Below, in pieces: positions 1 through 11,495 of a stretch of 64,000 bases of DNA. Both the position numbers and the translations under genes were made by a program. How positions within the stretch are numbered: position 1 is the first letter of the stretch; each line of letters begins with the position of its first letter. The stretch comes from a candidate division SR1 bacterium Aalborg_AAW-1 (GTDB taxonomy: Bacteria > Patescibacteriota > Gracilibacteria > Absconditabacterales > Absconditicoccaceae). Where the stretch lies: positions 682,001 to 746,000 of the forward strand of contig CP011268.1 in NCBI GenBank assembly GCA_001007975.1, given 5' to 3'. The notes beneath the pieces are model-generated. The model did not search any database, had not been told where the DNA came from, and worked only from the letters and a program-made list of their open reading frames with translations.

Positions 1-409
1 TCGTATAAAGTCCTTCTATAATAATAATATCATATGCCTCATTGATAGTAATATGGTGAGTTGTTCTTTTTTCGCTAAATGAATAGACAGGTAACTGAAA
101 TTTTCCTGTTTGAAAATATGTCATAATATCTTGTTGTAAGATGTCATAGTTAATGAGTTTGGGATGATCAAATGTTCCATACAGTAAATATTTCATTTGT
201 GACTCATTGCTATAATAACTATCTGAACTGATGAGTAATACTTTTTTACCTGATTCAGTCAGTTGTTTGACGAGTTCTTCTCAGATATAACTTTTGCCAG
301 ACGCAGAAGCACCAGCTAGATAAATGAGTTTGTGATCTTGTTGTATAATAGTATCGATAAGTGTTGTGAGATTATCGAAACTAATAGACAGTTGAGATGA
401 TGATGCCAT
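1..409 (-). CDS. uridine kinase-like P-loop protein (3' end outside window)
   Basis: About 136 N-terminal residues are visible. A Walker A loop GASASGKS lies near residues 36-43, followed by a strand ending in SSDSYY, a segment with FDHPKLINYD, a basic stretch PVYSFSEKRT and a hydrophobic strand ending in IIIEGLY. This order matches the uridine kinase/phosphoribulokinase family, which phosphorylates uridine and cytidine. One in-frame TGA follows the P-loop (SYI-G-EE). The start is the first ATG after a non-coding AT-rich stretch shared with the divergent gene at 484. The fragment could also be another small nucleoside or pantothenate kinase of the fold, since the C-terminal half is missing. 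Confidence 0.75.
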
Positions 410-483
410 GAAAATATATGTTGCATATAAAAGACTGATATCTATACTAAGGGTAATGATATTTATATTTTTGTAAAAAAATC

Positions 484-1368
484 ATGAAAAAAAATATATT
501 CTGACTTGTCTTTTGAGTCATTCTTGGTGTAGTGGTTGTTATGACTCCATCAGTATGTGCTGCGTCATTGACAGCTACAGAATTGACTACTAAAATCATC
601 CAAACAGCTGATGCAAATACTTCGCCAAGAGAATCATTAGTCCAATGGTATTATAGTGTTGAAGATCTCTATAATAGAGTAAAAAAGATTTCAGAAACTC
701 ATCCACAACTGGCAAGGCTAGAAATTGTAAAAACTAATCTAAGAAAAGAAATAGATACAAGGAAAAATGCTCTTACGAAAACGACGATCAATACATTTTA
801 TGAAAATAATCAATTATATTTATCAGGAACTACAGGGCTTTCAAGTCTGTGTAAAAATAACTATCAAATAGCTGATGATTGGTCATATGCATTTGATCTG
901 CCAACTCCTTTGGTTCTTGCTACACGAGATATTGAATCATCATGTGGACGATATCATCCTTCTAATGGAGATGGGATCTTTCAACTTGTTGCTAAAGAGT
1001 ATGGTTCGAGTGATAACTTTACAATGTGAAACTGGATTGTGATGATGTATGATTATGTTGCATTGGTTCAAAGTAAGATTGCATGGTATCACACTTCTAA
1101 TTCTCTATCCAAAGATACCTGTAGTTCAAAAGATACCACTACTTTAGGTCAGACCGCACCAATTTGTTTATCGTATACTTCACTTGATCTTGATAGTCTT
1201 GTAAAGTATGGAGCATTATATAACGGACTGTCTGGTTGAGTCATTAAGTGAAATATCCAACCAGCAAATCCAAATTACGTTTTCGGAAAATTTGGATCAG
1301 CATATCAGTCTGCCTCTAAAGATTGAATTATTATGAGAGTGTTGAAGGTATTGCAGTATAAACAATAA
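484..1368 (+). CDS. secreted lysozyme/lytic transglycosylase-like protein
   Basis: 294 residues with a signal peptide (MKKN, then a hydrophobic core with two TGA glycines, ending near VCAA). A helical, probably coiled-coil segment fills about residues 25-115. The block TRDIESSCGRYHPSNGDGIFQ (about 143-163) looks like the catalytic glutamate and the NGDGxFQ loop of lysozyme-like transglycosylase domains, which cleave peptidoglycan glycan strands. Five TGA codons are read through; the gene ends at TAA and is followed by a hairpin terminator. A second lysozyme-type domain occurs in the 25010-27196 gene. The family assignment is by motif only. Confidence 0.65.
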
Positions 1369-1389
1369 TTTATTATCATCTCTTGATGT

Positions 1390-1412
1390 GTCGCCATTAT
1401 GGCGATTTTTCT
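1390..1412 (+). terminator. rho-independent terminator
   Basis: Perfect stem TCGCC/GGCGA with a short ATTAT loop, followed by TTTTTCTTT, 22 bases after the stop of the lysozyme-like gene. Confidence 0.8.
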
Positions 1413-1448
1413 TTATGAAAAAAGGAACATTGATCCTTCTTATTGTAG

Positions 1449-4385
1449 TTATTCAATGACGATTTTTGTGGTAGCTGTAGTACTGTTTAAGTCTTTATAT
1501 GTTATCGTTGCGTTAACAGTATATGTTCCAGGAGTAGTAAAGAACATAGGAACAGATGCACATGATCTATCAAAACATTCAATATCTTCACTTGTTCAGA
1601 AATCCCATATAATCTTCGTAGGAGTACCATCAGTATGAAGTGAAAAATCTACTTTATCCCCTACAGAAGCAATTTGAGCAGGGTGAGAATCAATATCTAT
1701 TCTCGCAGTAATGGTAGGTTTTTTGACAAGAATTGGTTGTGGTATGCCAAATTTTGCAACTTTTCATTTCTTAGTTGTGACGGTAACAGTTGGATTATAA
1801 CTTCCATTTTGAGTGTTTTCATCATAGACATAGGTATGCGTTGTTCTTGATTGAGAAGAATTCGTAATAATTTCTCCATCTCCATAATCCCAGGTAAAAT
1901 AAATGATTTCATCATCTTTATCTGTAAGGGTAGTAGTGGATGCGTCAAGAGTAACTTCAAATGGCGATGTTCAGACACTGCTTGGGAATGTGTTGAGTTT
2001 TCCAATAATGTCTTCTTGCGTAATATGGATAGGATATTCTAAGAGTGTTACAGCTTTTGTGATAGGATCACTGATGTGTATTGTTATGAGTTCATGAGTT
2101 GAATTTGTTAAAGTGATTTCATACGATTTTCCATTCGGTGTTTGAATAATTTGATTATCAAGTTTTACTACAGTTTTTGTGGTTGAGGATTGAGGAGATA
2201 TACTATTTATAGTAAGTAATAGTTTTATAGGAAGTACGGTTGATGATATTTTTTTGTCATTGAGGCTTACGATACCTGTAGTAGTAAGAGGAGTTCGTGA
2301 TGTATCATTTGGTCATTTGTATTGAAGAGTAGATTTCACATCAAAAGTACTAGCTCCGACTTCAATCGTGTCAGATTCACAACTTCACTGTTTTCCATCT
2401 TCAGTTACATAATCCAAGTAGACAACATAATTACCCTGTGCTCAGAAATCATAATCAAATGACTCTTTTTTGTTTGTAAGTGCATTTCAGAATCTATTAT
2501 TACTCAGATTTTTAATCCTATACATGTAACTATTGATAATGACCTGATCAGTATCAAATGTTGTACTAATAGTATATGTTGTATTACTTGCTGTACTTGG
2601 AGTTGTGGTAATAGTACAGATTGGTACATCATTTTGTAATACTCTCAGATCTATTTGATACACAAGATTGCTGTATTGACCTATGTTTGGTAAGGTATAA
2701 TATATACTTTGAACTTGTGGTTTACGAAACTGATAGGAAAAATTTGTGAGATCTGACTTGTCCCATTGTCCGTCTCCATCAAGATCTCGTTGTATCTTGT
2801 ATTCACTGAGTTTGAGATCAGTAAATATACTAGTACTATCAAAATTAATTTTTGTTGGAGCTTTCCCAATAATAATTTCGTCATTGGCATCATTAGAGCT
2901 TAGAGTTCAACTACTTGGAACCAAACTGACCTCGGTTGTGATACTCAGAGGTCAAAGATCACTAGTGATGTCTTCAGTTACGCCAGTAGCTTTATCAGTA
3001 ATGTTGGTTATGAATTTGATAGGATAGTCTCATTTTTTGAGATACAGACATTGTCCATTAAACTGTTTCTGTGATTGATTGTAATTGAGAATTTGTGTTC
3101 CATTTCCACAGTCTAACTTCAGAGAATTAATTTGTTTGTTGACAAAATTTGTTGTTAAAAATCTTGTAAGAAGTGTTTCGTTTGTTCCATAGAGTACTTT
3201 TGTAGGAGCAATAATAGGAAATCATTCACTAATAAGTCTTGCTTTGTCTTTGAACTGAATATAGGGTAGTAAAATACTGTTGTTTGCTCCAGTTGTTTCT
3301 ATAATTTCGTTGATTCTATTGAAACTTACAATACCGCCAAATACTGTTCATCCCAAAACGAGAGCGCTGAATATCAGTCAGATAACATATTTTATTTTGC
3401 TGCCTGTTTTTTGGGTGATGAGTTTATAGAGGTTGAAAATAATAGTGACAAAACTTCACAAGAAGAGCATTCCAAAGAATAGTCCCGCAAAAAGCTTGAG
3501 ACCTGTTTTGATACCCTCAATCCCGATAATACCTTGAAACTGTGTTGGATTTTGTAATGCAAAATAGAGGATAAATCAAACAGCACCAATGAGGAGGAAT
3601 CCAAATACACCACATCCAATAATAAATTTTAGTGGTGATATTTTTGATCATTTTTTAACTACAATTTTTGGTGGTATGACACCAACAGGAGCAGATATGG
3701 GTGCTGAATTTTGTGGTATTGGTGCTACAGTTCCTGCTTGTGTGAGTGTTTGGGTGTTTTGAGTTACTACAGGTCAGGTGCTTGTTGTAGGTTGTGGAGC
3801 TGGTGCTACTGGTGGAGTGGTAGGTGCAGGAGAAGACATGCTAACAGTTCCTGCTTGTGTCATAGTATATTCAGGATGAGGTATTGGTGCAGGAGCAGAA
3901 GTATTAATAGGAGTGGTGATCTGTGTTGGAACTGGAATTTGTGGTGAAGGTGGAGTTACCGTAGTGATTGTTTCTCTTTGTTGTTGTGTTGGTGAAGTAA
4001 TGACGGTAGTGGGAGAAGTTATGATAGGTGTTTGTACAGTATCTGTTTCTGTTGGAGCTATGACAGGTGTGGTAATTTGAGATGTTTGTAAAACTGTGGT
4101 ATCAGAAATAGGAACTATTTGTGGGATTTGGTTGGTTACTTCAGTAGTGAGTGGCGATTGAGTAACTGCAACTTGTGTATTTGTTTCTAGTGCAGTTTCT
4201 GGTATTGGGGTTGTGGTCTGTAGAGTGCTCTTTGTTGTTACAATCTCATCAGGACCAAAAATATCTCCTAGAGAAGGAGTTGTAACAGATCAGATAGTGC
4301 TGTTTTTGTTCTGATTGTTTGGTGATTGTAGATTGTTTGTTGGGACGGTTGGATTTTGTATTGGCTGTCCAGTATTTGGATTCAT
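1449..4385 (-). CDS. membrane-anchored PKD-domain surface protein
   Basis: 978 residues. The first about 235 residues are a Pro/Thr/Gln-rich low-complexity region. Three transmembrane segments follow at roughly 250-350 (for example IIGCGVFGFLLIGAVGFILYF). The large C-terminal part holds beta-rich domains. One carries the PKD signature FTWDYGDGE (about residue 833), and a second near the C terminus has KIIWDFGTSEDIECF followed by PGTYTVNATI. An aspartate-rich DLDGDGQWD stretch (about residue 545) resembles a calcium-binding loop. PKD domains usually mediate adhesion or protein-protein contacts outside the cell. At least ten TGA codons are read as Gly. It is divergent from the M23 peptidase gene. 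The topology (disordered N terminus, three membrane spans, beta C terminus) is unusual, and the partner is unknown. Confidence 0.75.
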
Positions 4386-4481
4386 TGTGTGTGTGAATCA
4401 AAGAGTAAATAAGAATTATGATAATACTATTTATTTATAAGATAAATACAAAAATATTCTTATTTTATAATCAGAGTTTCG

Positions 4482-4511
4482 TTGACAAATTTCAAATCAA
4501 GGGTTTATAAA
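4482..4511 (+). promoter_or_regulatory. sigma70-type promoter P1 of M23 peptidase gene
   Basis: TTGACA at 4482-4487 and TATAAA at 4506-4511 with an 18-base spacer, in the divergent intergenic region. Predicted leader is about 100 bases. Confidence 0.6.
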
Positions 4512-4549
4512 TTATTTTCATGGTCGCAATGTAAAAAGTCTTGTTTTTT

Positions 4550-4577
4550 TTGACAATTTTTTGGAAAGAGATATTAT
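4550..4577 (+). promoter_or_regulatory. sigma70-type promoter P2 of M23 peptidase gene
   Basis: Second TTGACA at 4550-4555 with TATTAT at 4572-4577 (16-base spacer). Predicted start of transcription is about 30 bases before the ATG at 4615. Confidence 0.6.
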
Positions 4578-4614
4578 TGGGTTAGAAAAATTTATATTTC
4601 TGACTTTTGATCTC

Positions 4615-5988
4615 ATGTCTCTACCACTCCACGAACGTCTGATTTGAAGTGTGAATACTACTCATCATGCAGTTCGCCATCATGTAAAGAAAAAAATTCA
4701 TAAGAGATTTCATAAAGATATCCATCATGTAACGCATGCACTTGCTTATCATTTGGATACGTTGTATGTTGCAGCTTTTGCATTGGTTATGTCAGTAGCT
4801 TTTTTGGGAAACTCTATGTTTGCTGATACTGCTAGTAAATTGAAAACCAACGATTCACTGATCTATCCTCTCAAAAAAGTATCAACATTCGAATGTAGAC
4901 AACTTATGAAACCATGGGAGGAACTTGAAGAATCTTGTAAAATCAATTTACCAATTATCAAAAATGCAAATTATACAGCATATAAAGATAATGGAGATTA
5001 TAAAAATATCTATACTGTCTTATGGTGAGCTACCTACCCTGGACAGCGAGATATGGATAAAGGAGATCATGCAGGAGTAGATATTGCATCTGCCAATGGT
5101 ACACCATTATATGCAGTAGCGCATGGAGTAGTAACATTTGCTGGAACACAAGCATGATATGGTAATGTTGTGAAACTCATGTTTACGTATCAGTGAATAA
5201 CATATCATGCAGTGTACGGACATATGAAATCTATTAGTGTGAGTAAAGGAGATACGGTCGCTCAAGGACAGAAAATAGGAGAATTAGGAAATAGTGGTAG
5301 TACATTCTGAGCGTTATGATGAAATCATGTGCATTTTGAAATCAATAAAGATAATGCAGGAAGACCAGCATATTACTATCAATGATGTCCAGCTTTAGCA
5401 ACGAATTCATTAACTCAAATTACCAATGGATGATTGTGTAGAGAATATCGTGAAAAATATTCCTTTGATCCTATCTTATTTATTGAAAATTCTCAAAAAA
5501 ATAAACCTGTAGTCATTGCAGATGGTCATGGTACAGCTCCTACGAAGCCTACAGTTTCTTCTGGTACTACGACAACGCCTACACAACCTACTGTACCAAA
5601 TGATCCGACTATTCTTACTAACCAGTTTTTGACTTTGAGATCTATCCCTGCTGCAAAACTTACACAAGAGGCAATTGCATTCTTACGTGACTGGGATGTT
5701 CAGATTGTTGCCAAAACAAGCGATACGATGAAAATTGGTCAGGAAGGAACACTTACTTTCTTAATTACCAAGAAAGGTGATAACAAGCAGCCATTTGATG
5801 GAGTATTACCGGCAGGATTTACTCTGGTATCAGCGAATGGAAGTATAGATGTATCTGCTTCTTCTCTCCAATATATCAGCAAAGGAGAACACATCATCAC
5901 CTATAAGCCAATAACATCAGGAAGAGCTATGCTAGCAATCTCTATCGGAGGACAAACCTTAGCTGTGTTGTCAACAACGGTACAATAA
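4615..5988 (+). CDS. M23-family metallopeptidase (LytM-type murein endopeptidase)
   Basis: 457 residues. A His-rich basic N terminus precedes one transmembrane/signal segment (VAAFALVMSVAFLGNSMFA, about 55-73). The LytM domain (about 140-255) has all expected zinc ligands: DHAGVDIA (His and Asp), the conserved YGHM and GNHVHFEI (His-x-His). A Pro/Thr linker (TKPTVSSGTTTTPTQPTVP) leads to an Ig-like C-terminal domain of about 115 residues that may bind the wall or a partner. M23 enzymes cut peptide cross-links in peptidoglycan. About nine TGA codons are read through, including the Gly of the GNHVHF motif region. A strong terminator follows. Confidence 0.9.
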
Positions 5989-6020
5989 AAACAACTATTT
6001 TTCTGACACGAAAAAAAAAG

Positions 6021-6046
6021 AACTGCTCACGCTGGGGCAGTTTTTT
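6021..6046 (+). terminator. rho-independent terminator
   Basis: AACTGC/GCAGTT stem with a loop and a run of six T, directly after the M23 peptidase gene. Confidence 0.85.
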
Positions 6047-6056
6047 ATTGTTATTT

Positions 6057-6485
6057 TTAGTATAAAGTTCATTTTAATGTTGGATCGAGAGTTATAAGAA
6101 TCTCTTTCGCATGTCATTGAATATTTGTATCAGAAATTCGAGGTATTGTATTAAGATTGTATTCTTGAATTAATTTATTAAGTTTGAGTATTTCAGTTTC
6201 GTCTGTAATTTCTTCTGGTATTCACCTTTTCGCAAGATCTAATCTGTTTTGAATATAGTTTCTTACTAAGATACCTCTTGTTGTGTCATTAATAGATGTG
6301 TTTTGTAATATAGAAAGTTCTTGTATGACAAATTTTAAAATATTTTCGACCTTCTGTTGAAATATCATTATTCCATAAGGACTGTCATCTAAACTTGATG
6401 GAAAAAAAGACTTTTGTTGATGTTCATTAAATGGTTTTTTATAATATTTTTCATATAGTTTTCAATGTAGAGACGTATTGTTCAT
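6057..6485 (-). CDS. small hypothetical protein
   Basis: 142 residues, mostly charged and helical, no signal peptide or membrane segment and no motif I recognise. Four TGA codons are read as Gly and it ends at TAA. It starts 26 bases after the end of glyS and probably shares its transcript. Confidence 0.6.
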
Positions 6486-6511
6486 AGTTGATTTGTTGTT
6501 AATAAATATAA

Positions 6512-7957
6512 CTATCTATCACTTCCAATATCTTCCCACTTTACTCTGACTTGTTCCATGGTATCACGATCACGGATAGTCACTGTACCGTCTTCAAGAG
6601 ATTGATGATCAACACAAATACAATAAGGAGTACCAATTTCGTCTTGTCTACGATACCTTTTCCCAATTGCTCCTCAGAGATCAAATTCACAATTAAATTG
6701 TTTCTTGAGTTTGTGGAATATTTTCTCTCCAAGTTCTACCATATCAATATTTTTTTCTATAAGTGGTAATATAGCATATTTGACTGGAGCTATCTGGAAT
6801 GGGAATCTAATGACCGTTCTCGTATCTGTACTTACACTTCCGTCAGAATTTTGTTTTGTAAGAGTTTCTTCTTCATAACAATCCATCATTACTGCCATGA
6901 CTGTACGTGATAGGCCAAATGACGGTTCGATAACATAGGGAATATATCTCGCTCATGTTTTTGGATCATGGTATTGAAGATCTTGTTTAGAAACTGTCTG
7001 GTGTTGAGTAAGATCATAGTCAGTCCTGTTTGCAATACCTTGCAATTCTCCCCATCATCGTGGATAGTTGTACTCTACATCAAAAGTTCCTGCACTATAA
7101 AATGAAAGCTCATCTTTTTCATGCTCACGGAATCTGAGATTCTCTGCTTTGAGTTGAATTTGTTCTTGCCAGAATTTCATGGATAATTCTTTCCACATTT
7201 CAAAATATTCTTTGGATTTTTCAAGATCATTTTCTACAAAGTATTCGATCTCCATCTGTTCAAATTCACGAGTTCTATAGAGGAATTGTCCGGGAGTAAT
7301 TTCGTTTCTAAACGCTTTTCCCACTTGTGCCATTCCGAAAGGAACTCTCATACGAGTCGTATTGGTAAGATTTTTAAAATTCGTAAAGAGACTCTGACAG
7401 GTTTCAGGTCTGAGATAGGCTTTCGCAGTTGCGTCCTCGATCACTCCCAGTTGCGTCTGAAGCATGAGATTAAATTGTCTAGCATCAGTCCATTCTGCTG
7501 GCTTCCCTGTATCAGGATTGTTTGGAATCTCTGCTCTGATTACTTCCGCCATTTTTTCATTTCCCCATGATTCTGGTATCAGATTATCTACTTCATACTT
7601 ACTCAAGAATTCTACTGTAATATTTTTTTTGCTAATCCAGTCTTCCAAAATTTTATCAGCTCTAAATCTTTGATTTGTCTTCTTATCATCAATCAGTGCA
7701 TCACCAAAAGCTCCAGCATGGCCACTCGCTACCCAGGTCTGAGGATTGGCAATGATCGCAGTATCCATGAGTACCATATCATCTCTCTGTGTCACAAAAT
7801 AATTAATCCAAAGATCAGCAATGTTTTTTTTGAGTTGAGAACCATATGGTCCGTAATCCCAGGCGTTTGCCAAACCTCCATATATCTCAGAGTTTGGATA
7901 GACAAATCATTTTCTTTTCGCCCAAGCGACAATGGTTTCTAGTGGAAATTGTGACAT
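6512..7957 (-). CDS. glyQS: glycyl-tRNA synthetase (dimeric, single-chain type)
   Basis: 481 residues, the usual length for the alpha2-type class II GlyRS. The start has [12 protein letters not shown], then [27 protein letters not shown] with the family's insertion, [16 protein letters not shown] (motif 2 region), [35 protein letters not shown], and near the end [17 protein letters not shown] (motif 3). It charges tRNA-Gly. In a TGA=Gly organism this enzyme must also charge the tRNA-Gly(UCA) that reads UGA. Four TGA codons occur in its own gene, so its synthesis depends on the reassigned codon. It is the first gene of a minus-strand pair with the 142-residue protein. Confidence 0.95.
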
Positions 7958-7993
7958 TCAATGAACAATATAATGAATATAAAATTATCGTCT

Positions 7994-8323
7994 TTATTTT
8001 ACTCTATCCTTGAGTTTTTCAATTCTATTAGTAAGAAGTTGATTGATATTAATGTCTAAATATCTTGCAAGACGACAAGTTGAAATAATAACATCAGCAA
8101 GTTCACTTTCCAGTGTTTCTTGAGAATAGTTATCTTGTTTTTCTTTTCTCACCAAATGAAGATATCAGAGTACTTCAGAAGATAATTCTCAAACCTCTTC
8201 ACTTATTTTTAATGCTTGAGATAATACTCCTACTTTATGATCATCATCTCTTTGATAACTTCATTGTCCAGATTTGCTATATAAAGTCCAATCTATAAAC
8301 TCTGTTAGTTGTTCTATAGTCAT
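7994..8323 (-). CDS. MazG-like nucleotide pyrophosphohydrolase
   Basis: 109 residues, all-alpha. SEEVGELSSEVLG near residues 37-49 and ESELADVIISTCRLA near 73-87 give the paired EExxE and ExxD metal-binding motifs of the MazG/all-alpha NTP pyrophosphatase fold. These enzymes hydrolyse non-canonical or excess NTPs to NMP and pyrophosphate. Three TGA codons are read through, one inside the first motif. It lies between glyS and the HAD gene on the same strand with 14-36-base gaps, so a shared transcript is likely. Confidence 0.75.
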
Positions 8324-8337
8324 TGTTTAATATGTAG

Positions 8338-8730
8338 TTATAAAGATTTCAAAACTTCTATCGCTTGTGCATTGTTGACAAACAATTCTCCTTCAATCTC
8401 TAATTCTGCAGCTGCATCAAGGTTTTCTTCACTATGATCGAGGTAAAAACATTCTTCAGGTTGAAGACCATAATACATGAGGAGGTGCGCCCAGTATTCT
8501 GGATCAGTTTTGGGTACAATATTATCCATAGAATGATACTCAAAAGAATAGGCAGAGATAAGTTCTCTAATCTTTTGTCATCTATCTCATCGAGCATTTG
8601 TTGCTACAATGATTTGGTCTGGTATGGTTGCAAGATAGTTAGCAAGTTCTGTGTTGAGTGTTCGAGATTCCAGGGTACCATCTTTATCTGAAGAGATAAG
8701 ACATCATATTGCATCGATAAGAAGAGCCAT
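8338..8730 (-). CDS. HAD-like phosphatase fold protein
   Basis: 130 residues. An N-terminal LIDAIGCLI strand, then IIVATNARGDRG (motif II threonine), KTDPEYW (motif III lysine) and CFYLDHSEENLDAA (motif IV acidic residue) follow the HAD order. Motif I lacks the usual DxDGT; the first Asp is in LIDAIG and the second acidic residue is absent, so catalysis is uncertain. The cap domain is missing. Three TGA codons are read as Gly. A recurrent motif lies 7 bases upstream of the ATG (see the repeat at 8737). Confidence 0.65.
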
Positions 8731-8736
8731 AATAAA

Positions 8737-8753
8737 GTTAAGAGTGTAAAGTG
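8737..8753 (-). repeat. recurrent start-proximal motif, copy 1
   Basis: Minus strand CACTTTACACTCTTAAC, 7 bases before the HAD gene ATG. The same 17-mer occurs before the DUF1294 gene, and degenerate forms occur before gatA and nusA. Confidence 0.6.
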
Positions 8754-8825
8754 AACGTTGGTATCTTTCTATATATACAAAATACCATATCAAAATCAAT
8801 CAGAAACTATGATTTGTATTAGAGC

Positions 8826-8854
8826 TTGAATTTGAGAGAAGATGTGAGTATAGT
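8826..8854 (+). promoter_or_regulatory. sigma70-type promoter
   Basis: TTGAAT at 8826-8831 and TATAGT at 8849-8854 (17-base spacer), about 30 bases before the ATG at 8885. Confidence 0.5.
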
Positions 8855-8884
8855 CAGATAACTTTTTATTGTATCAATATTACT

Positions 8885-9424
8885 ATGGTTCGTCGTATTT
8901 TGGTATTTCTCGCTCTTTTGTTTCTTGCATTTTTTGCATGGCGTTGGTATGATAAAGCAGCAGCAGATAATTTTCTTCAAAAGATTAAGAATTTTTCTTT
9001 TAAGAGAAGTGATAATTATACTACCACTATTACGAATTCAGATGGTAGTACCACGATTGTTGATGATGCATCTTCAGGAAGTACTATTTGATCATCAGGA
9101 TTGATCGATTTGATAGAAGATACGATGAGCGACAAAAGCACATCTGGAAGCACCGAAAATGATTCATTAATCAAACAAATATTGACTTCTGAAACCTTAG
9201 AGACATCGGTACAACAACCTGTCCTACAAGTACAGTGATTGTCTGGTGGTGTTGTCATCAATACTGGTACAATTGAAACTATTTCAGCACAGCCAACAAC
9301 TCCTGTATCGACTCCTAAAGTAGTAAATACGTCTTCTTCTGCCTCTTCGCAGACCTCATCTTCAACACAGCTTTCTGAACAAGATAAGAATGAAATGCAA
9401 AAGTTTTTGGAGTTGTTTCATTAA
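8885..9424 (+). CDS. single-pass membrane protein with Ser/Thr-rich tail
   Basis: 179 residues. A basic MVRR start and one membrane segment (ILVFLALLFLAFFAWRW, residues 5-21) precede a low-complexity Ser/Thr/Gln-rich extracytoplasmic region (for example SSSASSQTSSSTQ). No enzymatic motif is visible. Two TGA codons are read through. The tail resembles a wall-spanning linker. It is followed 27 bases later by another plus-strand gene, so the two are probably co-transcribed. Confidence 0.65.
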
Positions 9425-9451
9425 TATTTTATTTTGTACTGAAAATATGAC

Positions 9452-9877
9452 ATGATAGGACAAGAACATATACCGAGTTTGGGGCAGTTATTCGATTTGT
9501 ATGGTGATCTCAATGGAATTGATCTCTGATGAACTGGAGAAGAGATTAAACAGCTTCTTATTACTCAAGAATATACACATGTTATTACATTTCATAGATA
9601 TGGATTTGTTTTTTATTATTTTGATCAATTGGTGAAAGGAGATATATCTCATGAACAATTTATCACTATGGGAGATATACAGGGACAAGATCCAGATCAA
9701 ATCAATCCGCATGTTTATCGTGAAGAGCATCCTGTCTCTTTAACGAGCTTGACTCCAGAGGTAGTGAGTCAGTGGAAAGATACTGACTTGGTTATTCTTG
9801 ATAAAGTAGTCTACGATTATTATGTTGCGCAGTATGGAGCAGTTAAGAGTGATGCGAAGATCATGGTGATGCAATAA
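9452..9877 (+). CDS. hypothetical soluble protein
   Basis: 141 residues, no signal peptide or membrane segment, and a family I do not recognise. It has two adjacent TGA codons (DL-GG-TGEEIK). The ATG at 9452 is chosen because the ATG three codons' distance upstream (9447) runs at once into TAG. It converges with the PLD-like gene, leaving only 8 bases between the two stops. Confidence 0.65.
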
Positions 9878-9885
9878 CCCTATTA

Positions 9886-10908
9886 TTATTTTTGAAATAA
9901 TCATTTCACTTGCTCGATATAACTCGGATCAATGAGTAAGATCCCGATTTCTCTGTTGTTGTCCAAAGCATTGTCAGAAAAATTCATACTTCCTATCATT
10001 AGGGTATTATCTACAATAAGGAGTTTGTCATGATTATAAATTTTGTCTTCAAAAATAATTCTCTCCTGACCTAGTGCGCGTATGAGATCCCTATTGCTAT
10101 CAGAATTGTTCGTACGGATACGGATATCGAGATTTTTTTTCTGTTTGAGAAGGTTGATAATGCGTTTGTCGATCACGTACTGAGCAGAGATTCGGATGCG
10201 AGAGTGTGCATTACGGATGAGGTTTTCAATATGTTCACGACAGTTTAGTGGACAGACGAGGAGGTTTACGCTACTTTCATCGAGAAACTGTTGGTAGTCG
10301 GATGCAGATACGCTGTCAGGATCTGCTATCTTTTTGCTATCAAGCTTAAATAATGCTATCAGATCATCTCTAATAACTGGATTATTTGATAAGAAAAAAT
10401 GCTCTCTATTCTCCACAAAAGACGTACGATTAAGATTTGCTGTCTGGATAGCTCGTCGCGTATCACCTACGAAGGCCTTGGCATGGGTATAGGTGATTCC
10501 AAGGTTTTCATCTTTCAGGAGTGTGATATGGTCGTCAGAGAGTTTAGTATCGAGTTCTGTAAAATCATCAGCATGTTGTTCGTATTTATCATTTTCCACA
10601 ATGATACGAAGAGGAAATGATTGATTATTCATTCGTTTGATAGCACTATTATAACTGATATCATAGATCCAACCATACAAAAAATCGTTATTCTGATCCA
10701 GTGTCTGTGATCGTTTGTTTCGATTGTTCGTATTCGGTCACAAGAGAAGTATTCCTGTGATATTCATGAATTCATCTCAAGATCTTCATTGTGTTCCAGT
10801 GTTCTGTGGTGATGATGGGAGAGAGGGTCCTTGTATATGGAGTTGTCCAAACACAAACAACATGATAACAAGACCTGCTATGATGATCAATCGATAACGG
10901 TGTTTCAT
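9886..10908 (-). CDS. phospholipase D-like protein with two HKD motifs
   Basis: 340 residues with an N-terminal membrane/signal segment (LIIIAGLVIMLFVFG). The first catalytic half has YTHAKAFVGD followed by QTANLNRTSF. The second has the full motif YNHDKLLIVDNTLMIGSMNFS with HxKxxxxD. This is the phospholipase D superfamily, covering cardiolipin synthases, PLD-type nucleases and lipases. The N-terminal anchor and the spacing suggest a surface or periplasmic phosphodiesterase; cardiolipin synthase is possible but the second transmembrane helix typical of Cls is absent. Four TGA codons are read as Gly. Confidence 0.8.
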
Positions 10909-11094
10909 ACACAAAAGAGGAATAAATGAGAGATTTGATAAGATAATGTTATTTTTATAGCAAGAAATATAGTGATGTCAATCGAAAATAGCGAACTCTT
11001 GCTTTACAAAACTTGCTTTTATAGTTCTAATTATCTAGACTCAAGAGCAGTAGTACACAATGATACTATTCTTTATTGTTAATATTGATTATAG

Positions 11095-11424
11095 ATGGTG
11101 GTTGAAAAAAACAAATTATTTGTTGGTAATCTTGATAATCGTGTCAAATGGTTTCATCTCAAAGAGTTTTTTGCTCAATATGGAGAGGTTACGTATACAA
11201 AGGTAGTAGTTGATAGAGAAACAAAGAGAAGTAGAGGATTTGGATTTGTTGTCTTCGCGACAGATGATGATGCAGCCAATGCACTTGAAAAAGCAAATAA
11301 TGTTGCTATTGAACTTCCAGAAGCTTCTTTCCCAGAAAGACCTATTAGACTTATGTATGCTGAAGCACCAGCGGAAAGACCAGAAGGGTCAGATCATTCA
11401 CAAGAAGAACATACTGAAGAATAA
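11095..11424 (+). CDS. RRM-domain RNA-binding protein
   Basis: 109 residues. One RNA recognition motif fills residues 4-90: RNP2 is LFVGNL (about 5-10) and RNP1 is RSRGFGFVVF (about 42-51), with the aromatic residues that stack on RNA. A short acidic tail follows. Similar single-RRM proteins in bacteria are thought to act as RNA chaperones or cold-shock factors. The gene contains no TGA at all despite about seven glycines, which suggests high expression. A clear terminator follows. Confidence 0.9.
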   Translation: MVVEKNKLFVGNLDNRVKWFHLKEFFAQYGEVTYTKVVVDRETKRSRGFGFVVFATDDDAANALEKANNVAIELPEASFPERPIRLMYAEAPAERPEGSDHSQEEHTEE

Positions 11425-11438
11425 TACATAAAAAAGAG

Positions 11439-11461
11439 ATCCCGATTATTCGGGATTTTTA
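11439..11461 (+). terminator. rho-independent terminator
   Basis: ATCCCGA/TCGGGAT stem with a five-T run, 15 bases after the RRM gene stop. Confidence 0.85.
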
Positions 11462-11495
11462 AAAAAGCTAAATTTATAGATTAAAGTATATATTG

